Below are positions 23,986 to 36,658 of a stretch of DNA of 64,000 nucleotides, in pieces (position 1 is the stretch's first letter; each line of letters opens with the position of its first letter). The notes under the pieces were generated by a model. It did no database searches, was not told the DNA's origin, and was given only the letters and a program-made list of their open reading frames with translations. Both the position numbers and the translations under genes were made by a program. Location: the NCBI GenBank assembly GCA_948474755.1, contig CAOLHI010004220.1, positions 1 to 64,000 of the forward strand. The letters run 5' to 3'. The stretch comes from Ctenosaura bakeri. Taxonomy: Eukaryota; Chordata; Lepidosauria; Squamata; Iguanidae.

Positions 23986-24055
23986 TGAATTTGTTGCAGG
24001 GAGCATGCATCTTCTTTAATATCTAACTGATGTTTTGTCACCTTACCATCTCAAG

Positions 24056-24227
24056 AAACTGTTTCAAAGTTTTAGCAACAAGTACAGCAGAACTGGTTCA
24101 CATCATCCAGATGCCATTGCAGCTGTTGTAGCAAAACTTTTTGGTTTTGTTGCCAGAGTTATGGTTCCAGATAGAATAAAACAATTAATTTTATCATCTG
24201 AACTAAGAGAAACACAACACCATTGTG
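24056..24227 (+). CDS. Probable internal exon, unidentified gene (exon 2)
   Basis: Seen: a possible branch site (ctaac/ctgat), a T/C-rich tract ending in ctcaag, 172 nt of open frame, and a good donor TGTG|GTAAGG. The frame gives 57 residues with a protein-like composition, including HHPDAIAAVVAKLFGFVARV and VPDRIKQLILSSELRETQHH. It enters in phase 0 and leaves in phase 1, and the next exon at 26900 starts with the two bases needed to complete the codon (G+CT, Ala). The exon begins about 70 bp after a tRNA SINE. Two helices with a Val/Ala/Leu-rich face are likely. I cannot assign a family; an armadillo/HEAT-like helical protein is only a guess. An alternative acceptor lies inside at about 24109 (catcatccag). 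Confidence 0.6.
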
Positions 24228-25624
24228 GTAAGGGTCTAAATCATCAATTGAGTAATACAGACTTCATTCTTTGGTTATACTGTGTTTGCATTCTCCGAAG
24301 CACACAGAAACTGTACGATGTTTTTAATTGAGCCAGTCTGACCTTAAGATGGGGACAAATAGACTATTAAAATGATTTGTTTCTATTCCTGTGACAAGCT
24401 TATTTGTCAGTTTGGATCTTGTAATAGGTTCCAGCAATGCAGCTGAATATTGATTTCAGTGTGATTGCTTGTATCTGAAATCTTAAACTAATGAGATGAA
24501 AATTCTTCTCAGCAGGACCAGTAACCTTATCTGGAGGGAAGAGACCTTGAAGAGGCCCAAAGAAATACCCTTTCCATGAAGAACAATTAGTTTAGTTACT
24601 ACTTTGGCAGCATGTGTTAACATGGCCTGTCATGAATATGTGCTTATAATTACTCCACTTCTTATGGTGCTTGTTGTAATACATTAGTCAGTCAGTCAAT
24701 TAAAGACAGTAGCCATGAAAACTAGAACCTCAGCTGGAAGTTAGAAGATTTTTTTAAAAAAATGCCTCATTCATTTAGTCTCCCATATTTTAATTTCTTC
24801 TCTTTAATGTAAGATTTCTCAATGCTTGTTCTGATAACTTGGGCCAGTTCTCATCAGAGATGATAAACCAGTGTCTGGAATTTACCTGTCCAGAATGCAG
24901 ATCTGAGCTATGATGGAAAGTTTCCAGGGATTGTGGAAAAGTTCTTCTACTGGAAAACTGTATCACAGAAACACCTAAGCTAGATCCTTTTGCTATGACA
25001 TCTAGGGGCTTTTTTGGGGGGTGGGGAAAAGCAGTCACCTTTGCCTGGGCCAGCTTAGAAAAATGCTTGCACTGTGGGCCATGGTTTCAGGGACTTTTCC
25101 TCCAGAAAAAGTAAACCAAAATGGCTAGGGTTAAACGTAGTATTCTTTTCCTCCATGGATCATAAGAGTTAAAGATCTTGTGACAGCAAGGAGTCTGGAG
25201 GTGGTCTCTGGAAAGTCAGCCTTGGAAGATAATGTACATACCTAGTCTAGAATGTTAGATCAATAGAATATTATCAAGGAACATCTGCATTGTAAGATGA
25301 CCTGGCACCTTCTGTGTTAGACTGTACTTGGACTGAACTCAGATGCCCATTCTATTCAGAATCTGGTCTGGTGGAAGTGGGGCAGAAATGTCTTTCTTTC
25401 AATAAGGTAGGATCCTTGACTCATCAGCATAATCTTCCAATTTCTTCTGGGGCTGCTAGGGAAGGAAATTCTCCTTCACTTTGGAGGATATGCTTCCACT
25501 GAATTCTATTCCTTCGGCCAGAACAGAAAATCCTCCCTCCCACTAAAGTCCAGCTGTGCACCCTAAAAACCTGTTTCAGAAGACTAGGGAACCTTCTAAC
25601 AAAGGGCTGCAGCAGCAAGTGAGA
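24228..25624. other. Proposed intron, otherwise unassigned
   Basis: An antisense exon-like interval near 24890-24955 has an acceptor and a GTAAAT donor but no supporting neighbour. Confidence 0.4.
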
Positions 25625-26105
25625 GACAATTCCAGTACTGATTTCAGCAGTTTCAGAGAAAGGCAACAAGAATGATGTGAGGTATTGAGAACAAAACATA
25701 TGAAGAAAGGTTAAAGAAGCGGGGCATATTCAGCTTGGTGAAGAGAAGACTCAGATGTGGCAAGACAGCACTCTTTAAATACCTCATGAGCTGTCACAGA
25801 AAGGTGGGGCAAGCCTGTTTCCTACTGCCTTAGAAGGTAGGACCAGGTCTACAAGTTTTAAGTGACAGAAGAATAGATTTTGATTGAACATTAGAAGGAA
25901 GACCTTGACAATAATAGAAATTTGGCAATAAATCCAATTACCTGGAGAGGTGGTGGGGTCTCCTTCTCTGGATATTTTCAAAAAAGAGGCTGGACAGCTA
26001 CCTTCTGGGAATTTGCTAGCCAGAGATCCTTCATTGAGCAAGTCGTTGAACTCAGTAGCCCCTGTAGCCCCTTCCAATTCTATGGAACTATGATTTTATG
26101 ATTTT
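25625..26105 (+). mobile_element. CR1-type LINE 3' end
   Basis: Coding remnants read IENKTYEERLKKRG and FSLVKRRLRCGKTALFKYL, followed by the CR1 3' UTR (ttgattgaacattagaagga, then tctggatattttcaaaaaag) and the tail ctatgattttatgattttg. It is 5'-truncated and lies inside the proposed intron 24228-26899. Confidence 0.8.
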
Positions 26106-26213
26106 GCTGGATACAAAGTAGAACACTGAGGATATGGCAACACAACTCTGCATACTTGTGGCCTTTTAAATAAATTTTGATCAGTCTACTGGAGAAGTGG
26201 ACATACCTCTTCT

Positions 26214-26249
26214 TTTCTTTCTCTCTCTCTCTCTCTTTTTTTTTTTTTT
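26214..26249 (+). repeat. (TC)n followed by T-run
   Basis: Pyrimidine simple repeat. Confidence 0.9.
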
Positions 26250-26899
26250 GACACTAATAATTGCTTCCATTTCAAGCACAGGAGGCCAGAGCTGTGTGTG
26301 TATACACATGTAACTCAGACATAATTCTTTCCAATGTGGGCATTTTCCCACCAAGCATACAAAGCATAGCTCAGTTCTAGGCATGTCTATTCATAAATAC
26401 TCTTCAGTGTGACAGCTTTTAGGCATGTAAAGCACAGCTCAGTTCTCTATCTTGGGTAGCGAAAGTACAGCTAATAGACAATATGCAGCTCTTGAATACC
26501 CCCCAAAACCTCAATTTTCTACCATACCCCCAAATTCCAATTGTGGATGTGGTGGGAGTGTGCATGAAAACCACTCAAAATGCCTCTAGACCATCTCAAA
26601 ACACAGAAATTTCCTTTCTGATGGACCCCAAGCACCCCCAAAAGACTGAAATAAGACTATGTAATAAGATGTGACATGATGCCACTTCTAGTATGCTGGC
26701 AATGCACTCGTATGACCCACCAGGAGATTGTAGGAGTGACGTACCACACAGCTGAGCTACTTTAACTATAACTTTAACTCAGAAGAAAATGCCAGGGCTA
26801 CAGCTTTTAGGCAGGCAAGGCACAATTTTAAAATACAAGCCTCCAATTTGTATACCTCCTTCTATCACAATTGGATTAAATTCTCTGCTCTTCAAATAG

Positions 26900-27039
26900 C
26901 TTTAAACTTTCCTGAACATTCCACAGACCACAGATTTCAGTTAGCACTTGATGCTTTGTTATGCCAGAGGCTACCGATGTTATTATGTGAGAATGCTATG
27001 GAAAATCATGTAAATTTTGCTTTAAAGGAATTTTTCCAG
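26900..27039 (+). CDS. Probable internal exon, unidentified gene (exon 3)
   Basis: Seen: acceptor ttctctgctcttcaaatag, 140 nt, donor TTCCAG|GTACCA. With the phase-1 carry-over from 24056-24227 it reads ALNFPEHSTDHRFQLALDAL, then LLCQRLPMLLCENAMENHVN, then FALKEFFQ, with no stop, and ends in phase 0. The phase agreement with the previous exon and the two clean splice sites are the main support for a real gene on this strand. The sequence is predicted helical and Leu/Cys-rich. No catalytic motif or signal peptide is visible. The product is unknown. The intron before it is about 2.7 kb and holds a CR1 fragment. Confidence 0.62.
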
Positions 27040-28094
27040 GTACCAACACCAAGTATCAAAGGCTAATTTATTCTTTTCTAGTCCTCTAGTCTAAAGGGAG
27101 TATATACATTTCATTGAGCATTATGAATAGGAACTGACATTCAAACTGAAATAAACTTAAGTCATTAGTTCAGTCTTAGCAGTCTCCCTCGTGGCTGAAA
27201 GCACAGTACAATATCCTATAATAAAAGTGTTTTCATAGCACATGCATACCAATGTATGCTGTATGTTTAACTTTATTAAAGCACTGAGCATACTTAGAAA
27301 TGCATCAGTGTTAAAATGGTTGTGGCTTATAATGTGATCAGTACAATTTCTGTTTATTCCTGGTATATTGTAAATGGAATCTGACATTCTGAAAAGAAAT
27401 GAACTTGGTACTTACATTTTTCTTTACTGCTCCTTTTTGCATGCCAGAAACCTGAATTGTTTATCCATAAAATGGTGAAATGTTCCAATTGCGTCTGAAT
27501 AAAATGCAAAGTGTAATTCACCATGCAATTTGAAACTAATGGCACCTAAATCCTGTTCCCCCTATGGCCTCAAGTTACTCAAATGTAGATACACTTTTAT
27601 TAGTTGTTGCAGCCATTTTGGTTTTGAATATAATTCATAGCAAATCAGGCCTGTACCTGGTCTATAAAGATATTTCTTCAATTCTTATTCTTCTAAATAT
27701 TCTAAATATTCTGGAGAATATTTAGAAGTTCAAAGCCAGTAGTTTCTTTCAGTCATTCTTAATCATTTCAAAATTTGGACCATTAATCCCAAAGGACCAA
27801 GTTAGGTTTTAACATGCATATAATTAGATCTGTAGTCTGAATTCTAAAACATGAAGCAGCACCATAAAATCTCCATGGTGATTTCAGTAAGATCAAAAAC
27901 CTTCCAACCAAAATACTACATTAATAGCATATGAACTATTTAAAAACAACAACAACATAGAGATCCTTGCCCAAGATATAGCCATTTGAGGGCACACATG
28001 GTCATTTGTATAAGCACCAAACTGCAGTTGTGGCTAACGGTAGCTCCCTTGCCAATAGGGTGGTGATGAATCTGTGTTGATCATAAGTTTGAGG
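27040..28094. other. Proposed intron, nothing further seen
   Basis: AT-rich; no repeat borders found. Confidence 0.45.
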
Positions 28095-28255
28095 TTTTTT
28101 TTTAAATATCATTTTATTGAAGTTTCACAATTAAAACAAACATTTATTATTGCTATTTCACATGAATTATTTCTTGAATCTTCCAAACTGATCTAGATTT
28201 CGTTTCCAATATCTCTTAACATTTTTATATCTTTGTACTGCATTTTTCAGCTATA
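28095..28255 (-). mobile_element. L1 3' UTR fragment
   Basis: In antisense this matches the 3' UTR of the L1 at 53.8-54.3 kb nearly base for base: ttttattgaagtttcacaat, then cttgaatcttccaaactgat, ending near the stop-proximal region (tttttcagctata). It carries the reverse complement of the poly(A) signal AATAAA. Confidence 0.75.
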
Positions 28256-28564
28256 TAAGGTGCTGTAATGAGTTTCAGGAGAGATTTCAGCACCTTGGAG
28301 AGCTCTTTCAGAGACTTCACTGCCTCACTCACGTGGAAAACTGCAGCCACCACTGTTGAACTGTTAATCCAGTTTTAGAAATTCAGCAGAGGTTGATTGT
28401 TCTAAGGTGGCTCTGCAGTCTGATGATAGTCTCTCAGCCAGAGTCACCTGACTCTGTCCTGAAGAACCCATGGAGCAAAATATAGTTTTGTAATCATATA
28501 TGTCTTCTTATCAAGTACTTGATAAACGCAGAGTGCATGTTAACTTAGCCATAAGTCTCATCGT

Positions 28565-29510
28565 TGTAAGGCCCTGCTTTGGGGGTCCCTGATATCAGTA
28601 TGGTTTGGATGGGCACCATACCTAATTGGCACCAAATTGGATTGGCAACTGTAATAATTGGCTCTGATATCAAAATCAAACCTGAGAGGTGATGGAGCAG
28701 TCAAACTGACAGGGGGGAAATTCTGACTGTGAAAGGCAGGTCAGCCCAAAACTCCTTCCAGGTAAGATTGAGTCATTTGTCAGGCAAATAAACACCACTC
28801 CTGTGGATAATAGGCTTAAGCAGAAGCTGGAGTTTTCCCCAAGGAATGCAATTGTGAGAAGCCAACCAGGACACTGATTGACAGATACCCACCCCCTCTG
28901 CACCTGGACTCCTTCCTCTTTCCTTGTAGCACCCACAATGGACAACTGTTACAACATCCATCATGTCTTTGTCAATCAAGCACTAAGCCCATCAACAGGC
29001 AATACACCCATTGTCCACAACAGGTTCCCTTTGTCTTGCATCTGGATCCTCCATTGACATAGGCTATTTTTTGGGTACAAATACCCCTGATTTCAGGATG
29101 CCCAGTGCAGTCTCTTGAAGGTCTACCCATCACTTTGTGCATCTTGCTCCTGAATAAGAATTGTCCTTAGGTCCTACCTAAGCCAAAACACATTTCTGCT
29201 CTTCACTACTCTTCTGGACTGGTAATTATAAATCCCACAAAACCCCTCAGCCTCTCTATACATCTTTTTTCCCTCTCTTTCTTCTTCAGTTAGCTCTTGT
29301 GTGAATGTTTGACTGTGTGTATCTTGTGTGCAAATATGAGTAAATTCCCCTCCATAAAACAGATTTTTAGCTTACTTTTGAATCTCTGGCTGATTTTTTT
29401 TCCTGTGTGAGCCTGTAAACATCAAATTAATGGAACTTGTCTTTAATTTGGAAGCATCAAAAAAGTGGGAAGCGGGCCTTCCTGTAAAGTCCATAGTGGA
29501 TTCCCTGACA
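28565..29510 (+). mobile_element. LTR related to the 49.8 and 52.1 kb LTRs (ends approximate)
   Basis: Shares an early segment (ttggctctgatatcaaaatc) and a late segment (acttttgaatctctggctg) with the LTR at 52108-53385. A proposed start TGTAAGG and end CCTGACA were chosen by analogy, and no matching target duplication was found, so the borders are uncertain. No internal retroviral sequence is adjacent. Confidence 0.6.
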
Positions 29511-29877
29511 CCAGTCATTAGCTGTAAGTGGGGAGGGAAGGGGAAGAAAGTCCTGTCACACTAATGGGCATCTACTCGTGAGGCACTGGATGTTGGTCTT
29601 ACTGGTTTTGCTACATAACTAGGACTACAATAACAAGAACTGATACTATACTTCAGAGTAAATTCATGAACTTAAAGGAACTTAAAGGAACTTACTTCTA
29701 AGTCGACCTTTATACTGTGAAGAATAATTGACACTTTCTGATAGATCAATGGATTGTGTGTGAACTTTTCACAGAGTGTGTTCAAAGTTTCCTACCCTTG
29801 TTTCCTTATCTTAGTATATCTTTGCTTTTTTTCTGTCACTGGTATAGGGTTCTGTGGAAATGCATGTGAGAATCTTA

Positions 29878-30334
29878 GGCCTTTTCCGCACTTTGTTTTT
29901 GCAATGGGGCAGAGCATCCTCCAGTGAGGACGTTTGCACTTGGGAATGGACTGGGTCTGGACTACTTTCTGTAGTTTCGGACTTCAGCCTGCTCCAGAAC
30001 AACCAGAAGTGGTCGCTTGCCATGCTATTGAAAGACCTCTTAAAATTGGTCTTTCAACAGTGTGGTGCGCCCCACTCCGTGGCTGCGCTCTGGTCTAGAT
30101 TTGCAGGCTTGCACCAGTGCGAGCCTGCAGATCTTCCGGGGCTGGGCTTTAGGCTGGTGAGCTTCACCGGTTGGTGGAGTTGCCTCCACCAACCAGAAGC
30201 CACCGTTTTCGTCCCTGGAACAGTGTGTAGTGCGGCCACGCACTGCTCCGGATCAGCCTGGATCCTCCGAGGGAGCACGCCAGTCCAGTAAGCAACAGAA
30301 CAGGGCGTTTTCTTCGCCAAGTGTGAAAAAGCCC
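29878..30334. mobile_element. GC-rich MITE, family B copy 5 (TTA duplication)
   Basis: Termini GGCCTTTTCCGCAC and GTGTGAAAAAGCCC, flanked by TTA at 29875-29877 and 30335-30337. The interior differs from copies 1-3 and contains a hairpin TTGAAAGACC...GGTCTTTCAA at about 30028-30057 and inverted gcctccaccaacc/ggttggtggag segments. Confidence 0.7.
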
Positions 30335-31025
30335 TTAGTTGACAGATATGATATTAGATGAAGGAAAACAGAAGCAGTGCACATTTGAATCCTTTTGTGA
30401 AGAAACACTATGCCCCTAAAGCCTATTAGATGTATATACACTCATGGACTTTCAATTCATCATGTCATTCCAATAGGTGATAATTCTAATAACAGGATTT
30501 TAAAAAACCCGGATATTGCTTAATGTGCCTTGTACAAGACTGGTTCAGAATAATCTGTTCTGTGCATTCTGTCTGCGCAAAGTTAATGGAACTTTAATGC
30601 AAGAGTTAAAAATATGTGTTTTCATTTCAAATTATGTAAGTAATCTTAAACCACACAGTAGCTTTTATGGGGAATCAGTTTTTAATTATGCTAGATAAAT
30701 GACTGCAATACTTCCTTGTTAAGAATTTCATTTTCTCAGATGGAAATCAAATTATATATAAGGAACAATTTGTAGAGGAAAAAAAGAGCTTCTTGGTTTG
30801 CTAACATAAAATTTAAGTTCTTTGACTGTGTCTAATAACTGTTCTGTATGAAAATTGTTATTCATAGAAACAGCATAATTTTAAGACATGTTATGGCATC
30901 TTAAATATATCAAAGAGTGCAATCCTAGACATATCTACTCAGAGCTTAAGCCTCATTGACTTCACTGGAATTAAATATTGCTGAAGAACAAGGATGAATA
31001 AACATGTGGTTGCAGTTCCTATCAT

Positions 31026-31130
31026 ATCTCAGCCAGGTTTTCTGGTTGGAGCTGATGGGAACTGCAGTCCCAAAATGTTTGGACACTTCAGTTCTCATCA
31101 GCCCCAACCAGAAAATCTAGCTGAGAGATA
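31026..31130. repeat. Large imperfect hairpin (MITE-like)
   Basis: The left arm atctcagccaggttttctgg + ttggagctgatgggaactg pairs with a right arm containing cagttctcatcagccccaac and cagaaaatctagctgagaga, arms of about 40 nt with a ~23-nt loop. The inner 'gctgatgggaactgcagtcc' resembles the hAT-like palindrome at 8324. No clear duplication found. Confidence 0.65.
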
Positions 31131-31810
31131 GTGAGGATTGCAATCCAGCAATGTTTCAAGGGTCACATGTTCTCCATTCTGCTTTGAAACTCTTTAAAGA
31201 GTTGGATTGTAATCACTGACCTATTCAAGTTATACAAGCTTTTGGGACACTCTTACCTCTTTAACACTGTTATAGGACCATTATTTCTCTTCAAAGAGAT
31301 GGCAAGAAAATAACACATTTTGTTTCCTACAAATAAAGAAGTCAAAAAGAACCAAGGAAATCTGGCTCTCCATTTTTATCAAGCATATGGTCAAAGTACT
31401 CGGAGAATTTATAAGCCTAGATTCTGCAAAATGTTCTTCAATACAAGTCTTGAGTAGACCAAAACAGCTCACACACTTGTCATTTTAAGAGCATCCTGGT
31501 TCAATGGGAGATTAGAGCTAGTTTGAAGTAATTGCATTCCTTTTGAATTACATTCCTGGGCAGTTGTGTTTGCTCTGTGTGTTACTTGCAAAAGACTAAT
31601 CAAAATGATGTGTATTGTGCTTTTAAAGGTTTATGCTTATTATCTAAATAAAGCCCTTATTCAATTTAAAGGGAAGCTTTTTTTTTCCTATACAAATTTC
31701 AGTCACTGGCCCTGATACAGACTAAAACCTTTGCGAGACGCATAGTATTAAAGCCTCCCTCCCCATGTTGAGTTTCAGGTCAGATTATTTTTATTTACCT
31801 TTGATTAAAA

Positions 31811-31860
31811 GAAGGAAGGAAGGAAGGAAGGAAGGAAGGAAGGAAGGAAGGAAGGAAGGA
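31811..31860 (+). repeat. (AAGG)n microsatellite
   Basis: About twelve perfect GAAG/AAGG units. Confidence 0.95.
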
Positions 31861-32759
31861 CAGAAGTAGTTGCATCCTAGATATTCAATGTATGACATCT
31901 GGGTGTTTCTAGGAATACATCTTGACTCTTCATGTAGGCCATCCAGGACTTTGTTTGAAAGAGTCAATGTTTGCATCACCATAATATTGGTGCCCTACTT
32001 CTCAATCACCTTAACTGTAAATCATCTCCCAAAAGCTCACCTGCTTGGGTCATGACATGCTGCCTCCCAATTTTTGCTTTATCATCTCTCACTGTGGAAT
32101 TGAACAGCCAGGGAGACAGAATTCTGTACATTGCTCCTGTGAATTAAAAACTGAGTGGAAGAGGAGGAAACTTTTCATAGATAATAGATGGCATGGAAAC
32201 TATCAAGAAAACATTTATAGGACTACTTTCATGTTTCCAATAGCAGCTTCTTAAGATAACTTTTAAAAATTAAGATAATTCTGTACAAAATTGGACCTCG
32301 TGTCTACTGTGGTCCTGAGATATTACATTAAAGAGATTTACTGAAGTATACTCTGCAATTGCTTCAGAAACATTATATATACTAATTTTTATGTCACAGC
32401 CCAAAGATACACCTGATCATCTTCTCTGGTGTTTGCAAACACAGACTTCCTTCATTCCTTTTCTGATAGAGTCTCAGTCAGTGTGGAAGATGATGAAATT
32501 AAGTGGGCTTATATTTGTTTTAATTTGAAAGGTGTTGAAAGGTTTGAAGAAACAGAATTTTATGTTAAAAGATGTGAAGGAAACAGATTTTTTTGCAGAA
32601 ATATTATTTTCTAGCCAGAAAATGCTGCTTCCTCCATGGAAAATTCTGTACTTGAAGTTATTTTGCCCTAAATTTTCAGGTGGCTTTTGTGTATGCGCAT
32701 ATGTGCATGTGCAAAAAATGGCATTTTCTGTGCAGAAAACTTTCTTTCTGCACAGGCGA

Positions 32760-33130
32760 AATCCAAGGTGTATTCCCAAAGTTAAAAACATTAATAAAAC
32801 ATTAAAAACAATTTAAAACATTAGAAGACATATAAAATTATAAAAACCTACTTTTTTAAAAAAATGGTTTGTTTTTTTTATAAAAAGCCCACCTGCTTTC
32901 ATGTGAAAGGCCTGCTTAAATAAGAATGCTTTTGCCCTCTGGTGACAGGAGAGGAAGGCTGAGGCCAGCTTAGTTCCCTGAAGAAAGTACTTCCAGAGGG
33001 TAGGAGCAGTTATGGGAAGGTTTTTTCCTCTTTCCTCACCATGTGAGCCTAGAACGACAGCAAGACCAAAACAAAGCCTTCCCCTTTGGATCTTAAAGTT
33101 CTGGCAGGTTTATATTAATGTTTGGTTATT
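32760..33130 (-). mobile_element. Degraded L2-like LINE fragment
   Basis: A run of ttaataaaacattaaaaaca-type sequence is followed by gaatgcttttgccctctggt, acttccagagggtaggagca and tggatcttaaagttctggca. This is the same order of motifs as the LINE pieces at 9.1 and 51.9-53.6 kb. Assigned by pattern only. Confidence 0.4.
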
Positions 33131-33620
33131 TTCTGCACACACAAGCATGTACATGCACAGAGAAACAAAGATAAAGAGAGAGAGAGAAACATGGTGATAT
33201 TTTGTGAAGATTTTCATTAGTCCACGAATCTCTTTTTTATACTTGTCTGACATTTGAAAAACATATTTTTAAACATCCCCCCTCCTTTTTGGCTTTTAAA
33301 TATTAAATAGTTTACATACCAGTAAGCAGCAAACTATGTAAACAGCAAAGTTTACATAGTTTTATTCACCTCATATGTTGTTTTGAATCTCATATATTCT
33401 TTGTTTTCAGAGAAATACATCCACAATATAGAATTAAAGTTTCCAGTTACATGCTGGTGTTGAAGATGTGCTGGAAACAGTTGTCATGAAAACAAACATC
33501 CAGATGTTGCAGGGTTCACAATCCCTCACCATTGTCTGTACTGGCCTGAAATGTGGGGCTTTAGGATTGTCCCCCTATGCCCATTGAGCCTGCCATGCCC
33601 ATCTTCTGCTGCCTCTCTAA

Positions 33621-33823
33621 GGGCCTTTCTGCACTACACTATTATAGTGCTATTATTCCACTTTCAACATCCTGTGGAATTCCGGGGTTTGTAGTTTACT
33701 GAGGCCAAAGAGCTCTCTGGCTGAGAATTCTAAATGCCCCTCCCTAAACTGCAAACCCCAGGATCCCATAGGATGTTGAAAATGGAATAATAGCACTATA
33801 ACAGTGTAATGTGGAAAGGCTCT
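33621..33823. mobile_element. Palindromic MITE, family A copy 7 (TAA duplication)
   Basis: Nearly complete inverted halves: GGGCCTTTCTGCACTACACT at the left, and acagtgtaatgtggaaaggc at the right. Flanked by TAA at 33618-33620 and 33824-33826. Inner arms gaattccggggtttgtagtt and gcaaaccccaggatccca. Confidence 0.82.
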
Positions 33824-36514
33824 TAAAACATCTTTGTCTGTCCTTAGGGAGCACTTTGTTTTGCATAGCCACTATTGTCTCTGGTACTGAGAGACTCTTA
33901 CCCTTAAAAGTGTCAGGGGCATCCCGGGAGCTTGGGTGGGAGTGGGAGTCAAGGTGGGAAGAACATGTAAAAGAAAAAGAGTTTTCTTTTTCCATTTTTT
34001 CTCATTTTCTCATTTCTTTTTCCATTTTTTAAAAATATTTCTGTCCCTTGTATCTTAGTATCTTTTGTTAATTCTTTTTTTGTTTCATTTACTACCCATA
34101 ATAAGGAGGAATGAATGGTATATACCATTTGTTAGAGAAAAGTATTGATTTCTGGAGTTATCAGATGATGGTGATGATTTTCATGTTGCAGCAGAACAGT
34201 TTCAATATGTGATACTTTTATTGCTCAGTACATATGCTGACAATACTATTTCATAAGCTGCTGTTCTGAGAAGCCACACTCGAAGGATCTTCTGCCTTTC
34301 CTGGAAAATACGCTTATAAAGATGAAGGTTTATTTCTATATTAGGGAATCTTTCACAAACTGTTCTGTGTATTCACCGTGCCTAACATTTAAAAACTGCT
34401 TCCAGATATGTTTAAAGTGCAGCACATTGAAAGCACAAATTGAATACAACTTTGCCATCTGATGATGTCCTTTAATCTGAATTCCATTATATTGTATATG
34501 CATCTATATTTGTGTAGTTCATTATGACTATATAAGCAAAGAAAGCACAATGCAGATGTGGATGTGAGCTTTGAATGAAACATTTCATATTGCTGTTGTC
34601 ATGAGCTGTACAGTGTTGCAGATTATATATTATTAGGGTGGGAGAGGAAAGAGAAGGAGCAAAAGCTATCTCTATGAGATGGAACTGGTGCAAACTGATA
34701 CTGGGAAGTCTGGTTTAAATGGCACTGTGTCAAAGATGTCTTCCGTATTTATGTATTCAATTTAATAGAACAAAAGTATTCAAAAGAGAGGAAAAGACTG
34801 ATGAAATTTCATGAGGCTGTTGGTGGAAGAGCTCAGACTGGGGTGTTGCTACAGGGTGGGGGGCAACTGGGGGCATTGCCCCTCTCAAATAAAAACTCTG
34901 TCCCACCCAGTGAAAACTTCTTTCAGCCCCCTAATTTCTAGCTTTGCAGTAGCTTAAAACGTCAGCTGAGCAGTCAGAAATATAGTTTAGGCATCTCCAC
35001 AAAAGGGGGAGAAATTACCAAAGGACTGTGAACACACAAAGGAGAAGAGTTCTAGGTGAGCAGTTTTCAGGATCCATTCACTTCTGTGCTAGAAAGTTAG
35101 AGACTGCAGGAAAACTTTATTAGAAGGTAGGTGTCTTATTTGGAAAAGCTATACCAGATCTTTAACTTCATTGTGCAGTGAAGGCAAACCCTGGCAACAA
35201 TGAAGGTGTTTCAAAACTGGTGAGTGAGTTCCAGTTATTAACCTAGCAACAATATTCTGAACTAAGGGAAAATTCCAGGAAGTTTTCAAAGTCATTTTAT
35301 TCACTGCAGTGAATCTAGTCTCTGTGTTTCCAGGATAACTCTGGCTACAGCATGGATCATAGTTGGTACACTAGCTGTGATTTTGTCCAGAGTTATTCCA
35401 TATAATCCATGATAGAGGTGTGTTGAAAGGCACTATTTTCCTTTTCATTAAAACCTTCAATATATATTCCTCACTATATAACATTCAAAACCAGGATCAT
35501 AGTTTTATCCTCTGACATCTGTGTACACAGCTGTTTGAGAAAACACCCTTTTATGCATACATCTGTATGTGTATAGACTATCCATATACATGATTGCATA
35601 GAATTACTAGACAGGTGGACAGTGTACATGTACAGAACTATATGCACACAAAGCCCTCTTTTACATATTTATTGTAATACATAGATGTCTAAGGCAGATT
35701 TAATAAACATAGTTCCTTTCCCCTATCTATACATTCATTGAATTCATGGAGAGGAACACCTGAAGATACCTTCAGTAGTTGCATACAACATTAAGTGATA
35801 ACATAACTACATATGTGAAACAGCACAGTTGGATAACACTTGCTAATTTTAAAACTTGTACACATCACTTTACATTTCAAGAGCAAGAGTGAGGAAGAAA
35901 GAGTGGGGGCCCCATCATATTTATGATGACTGCATACATATGAATCAGTTCAAAGTCATTCTGTGTGAGGAACAAAATGTTCAGTTCTAAAAGTTCAGAA
36001 GGTGGATTGGCAGGCTGTGGGAACATTAAGTAGCTGAAAACATAGCAAACATAGCAAACTACATTAGCATTGCAAATAATGGCATATATAGTAAACTATG
36101 GTAATAAAACATTAATACTATTTTATGTAGTAATACTTCACACATCTCAGTGCTAATATGTGAGAGAAGGTGGGGTTAGCTGCCCAGCTAAGCCACAGTG
36201 AATTTTATCCCCAGAATAAAGAGAGAGAGAGACATGCTTAACAGGGCCAGTCCTACTATTAGACAGACTGAGGCAGCTGCCTCAGGCAGCAGTTGCTAGG
36301 AAATGAAGAGTGCCCGATATATGCTGAGGGACAGAGCCTAGTGCTTGTTCTGCACCCCCTAAGCCAGCCTGCTACTCACAGTTTCAGGAGAGGGTGCACT
36401 GAAGCTACACTAAATGCCAGTGTAGCTTCAACTGTCAGTCCAATTGGTTTGTATACCTTTTATACCCTGTTATACCATTTATGCCATTACAGAAAGAGCT
36501 TCCTCTGAATAAAT

Positions 36515-36592
36515 CTTACCAGGAAAACCCTAAGATAATTTTCTTAGGGTTGGTATAAGTCAGAAATGACTTGAAGGCACATAAATGAAATG
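36515..36592 (+). mobile_element. SINE tail fragment, RTE/BovB-like
   Basis: Contains taccaggaaaaccctaaga and gtcagaaatgacttgaaggc, the sense version of the tail seen in antisense at 2705, 38563 and 59699. Confidence 0.65.
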
Positions 36593-36625
36593 GGAGAAGT
36601 ACCTTTTTGGTTTTGTTTCTGGCAG

Positions 36626-36658
36626 AATTGATTGATTGATTGATTGATCGATTGATTG
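36626..36658 (+). repeat. (ATTG)n microsatellite
   Basis: About eight units with one interruption (ATCG). Confidence 0.9.

Larger units (their letters stand above)
30338..33617. other. Unassigned apart from hairpin, AAGG array and L2-like piece
   Basis: 32520-32790 contains repeated gcagaaaa/ttttctgc modules that resemble parts of 12.2-12.3 and 38.3-38.5 kb. Confidence 0.4.

Noticed and set aside
24890..24955. Antisense exon-like interval with acceptor and GTAAAT donor
   Set aside because: Isolated, on the opposite strand to the gene model, no recognisable protein sequence.
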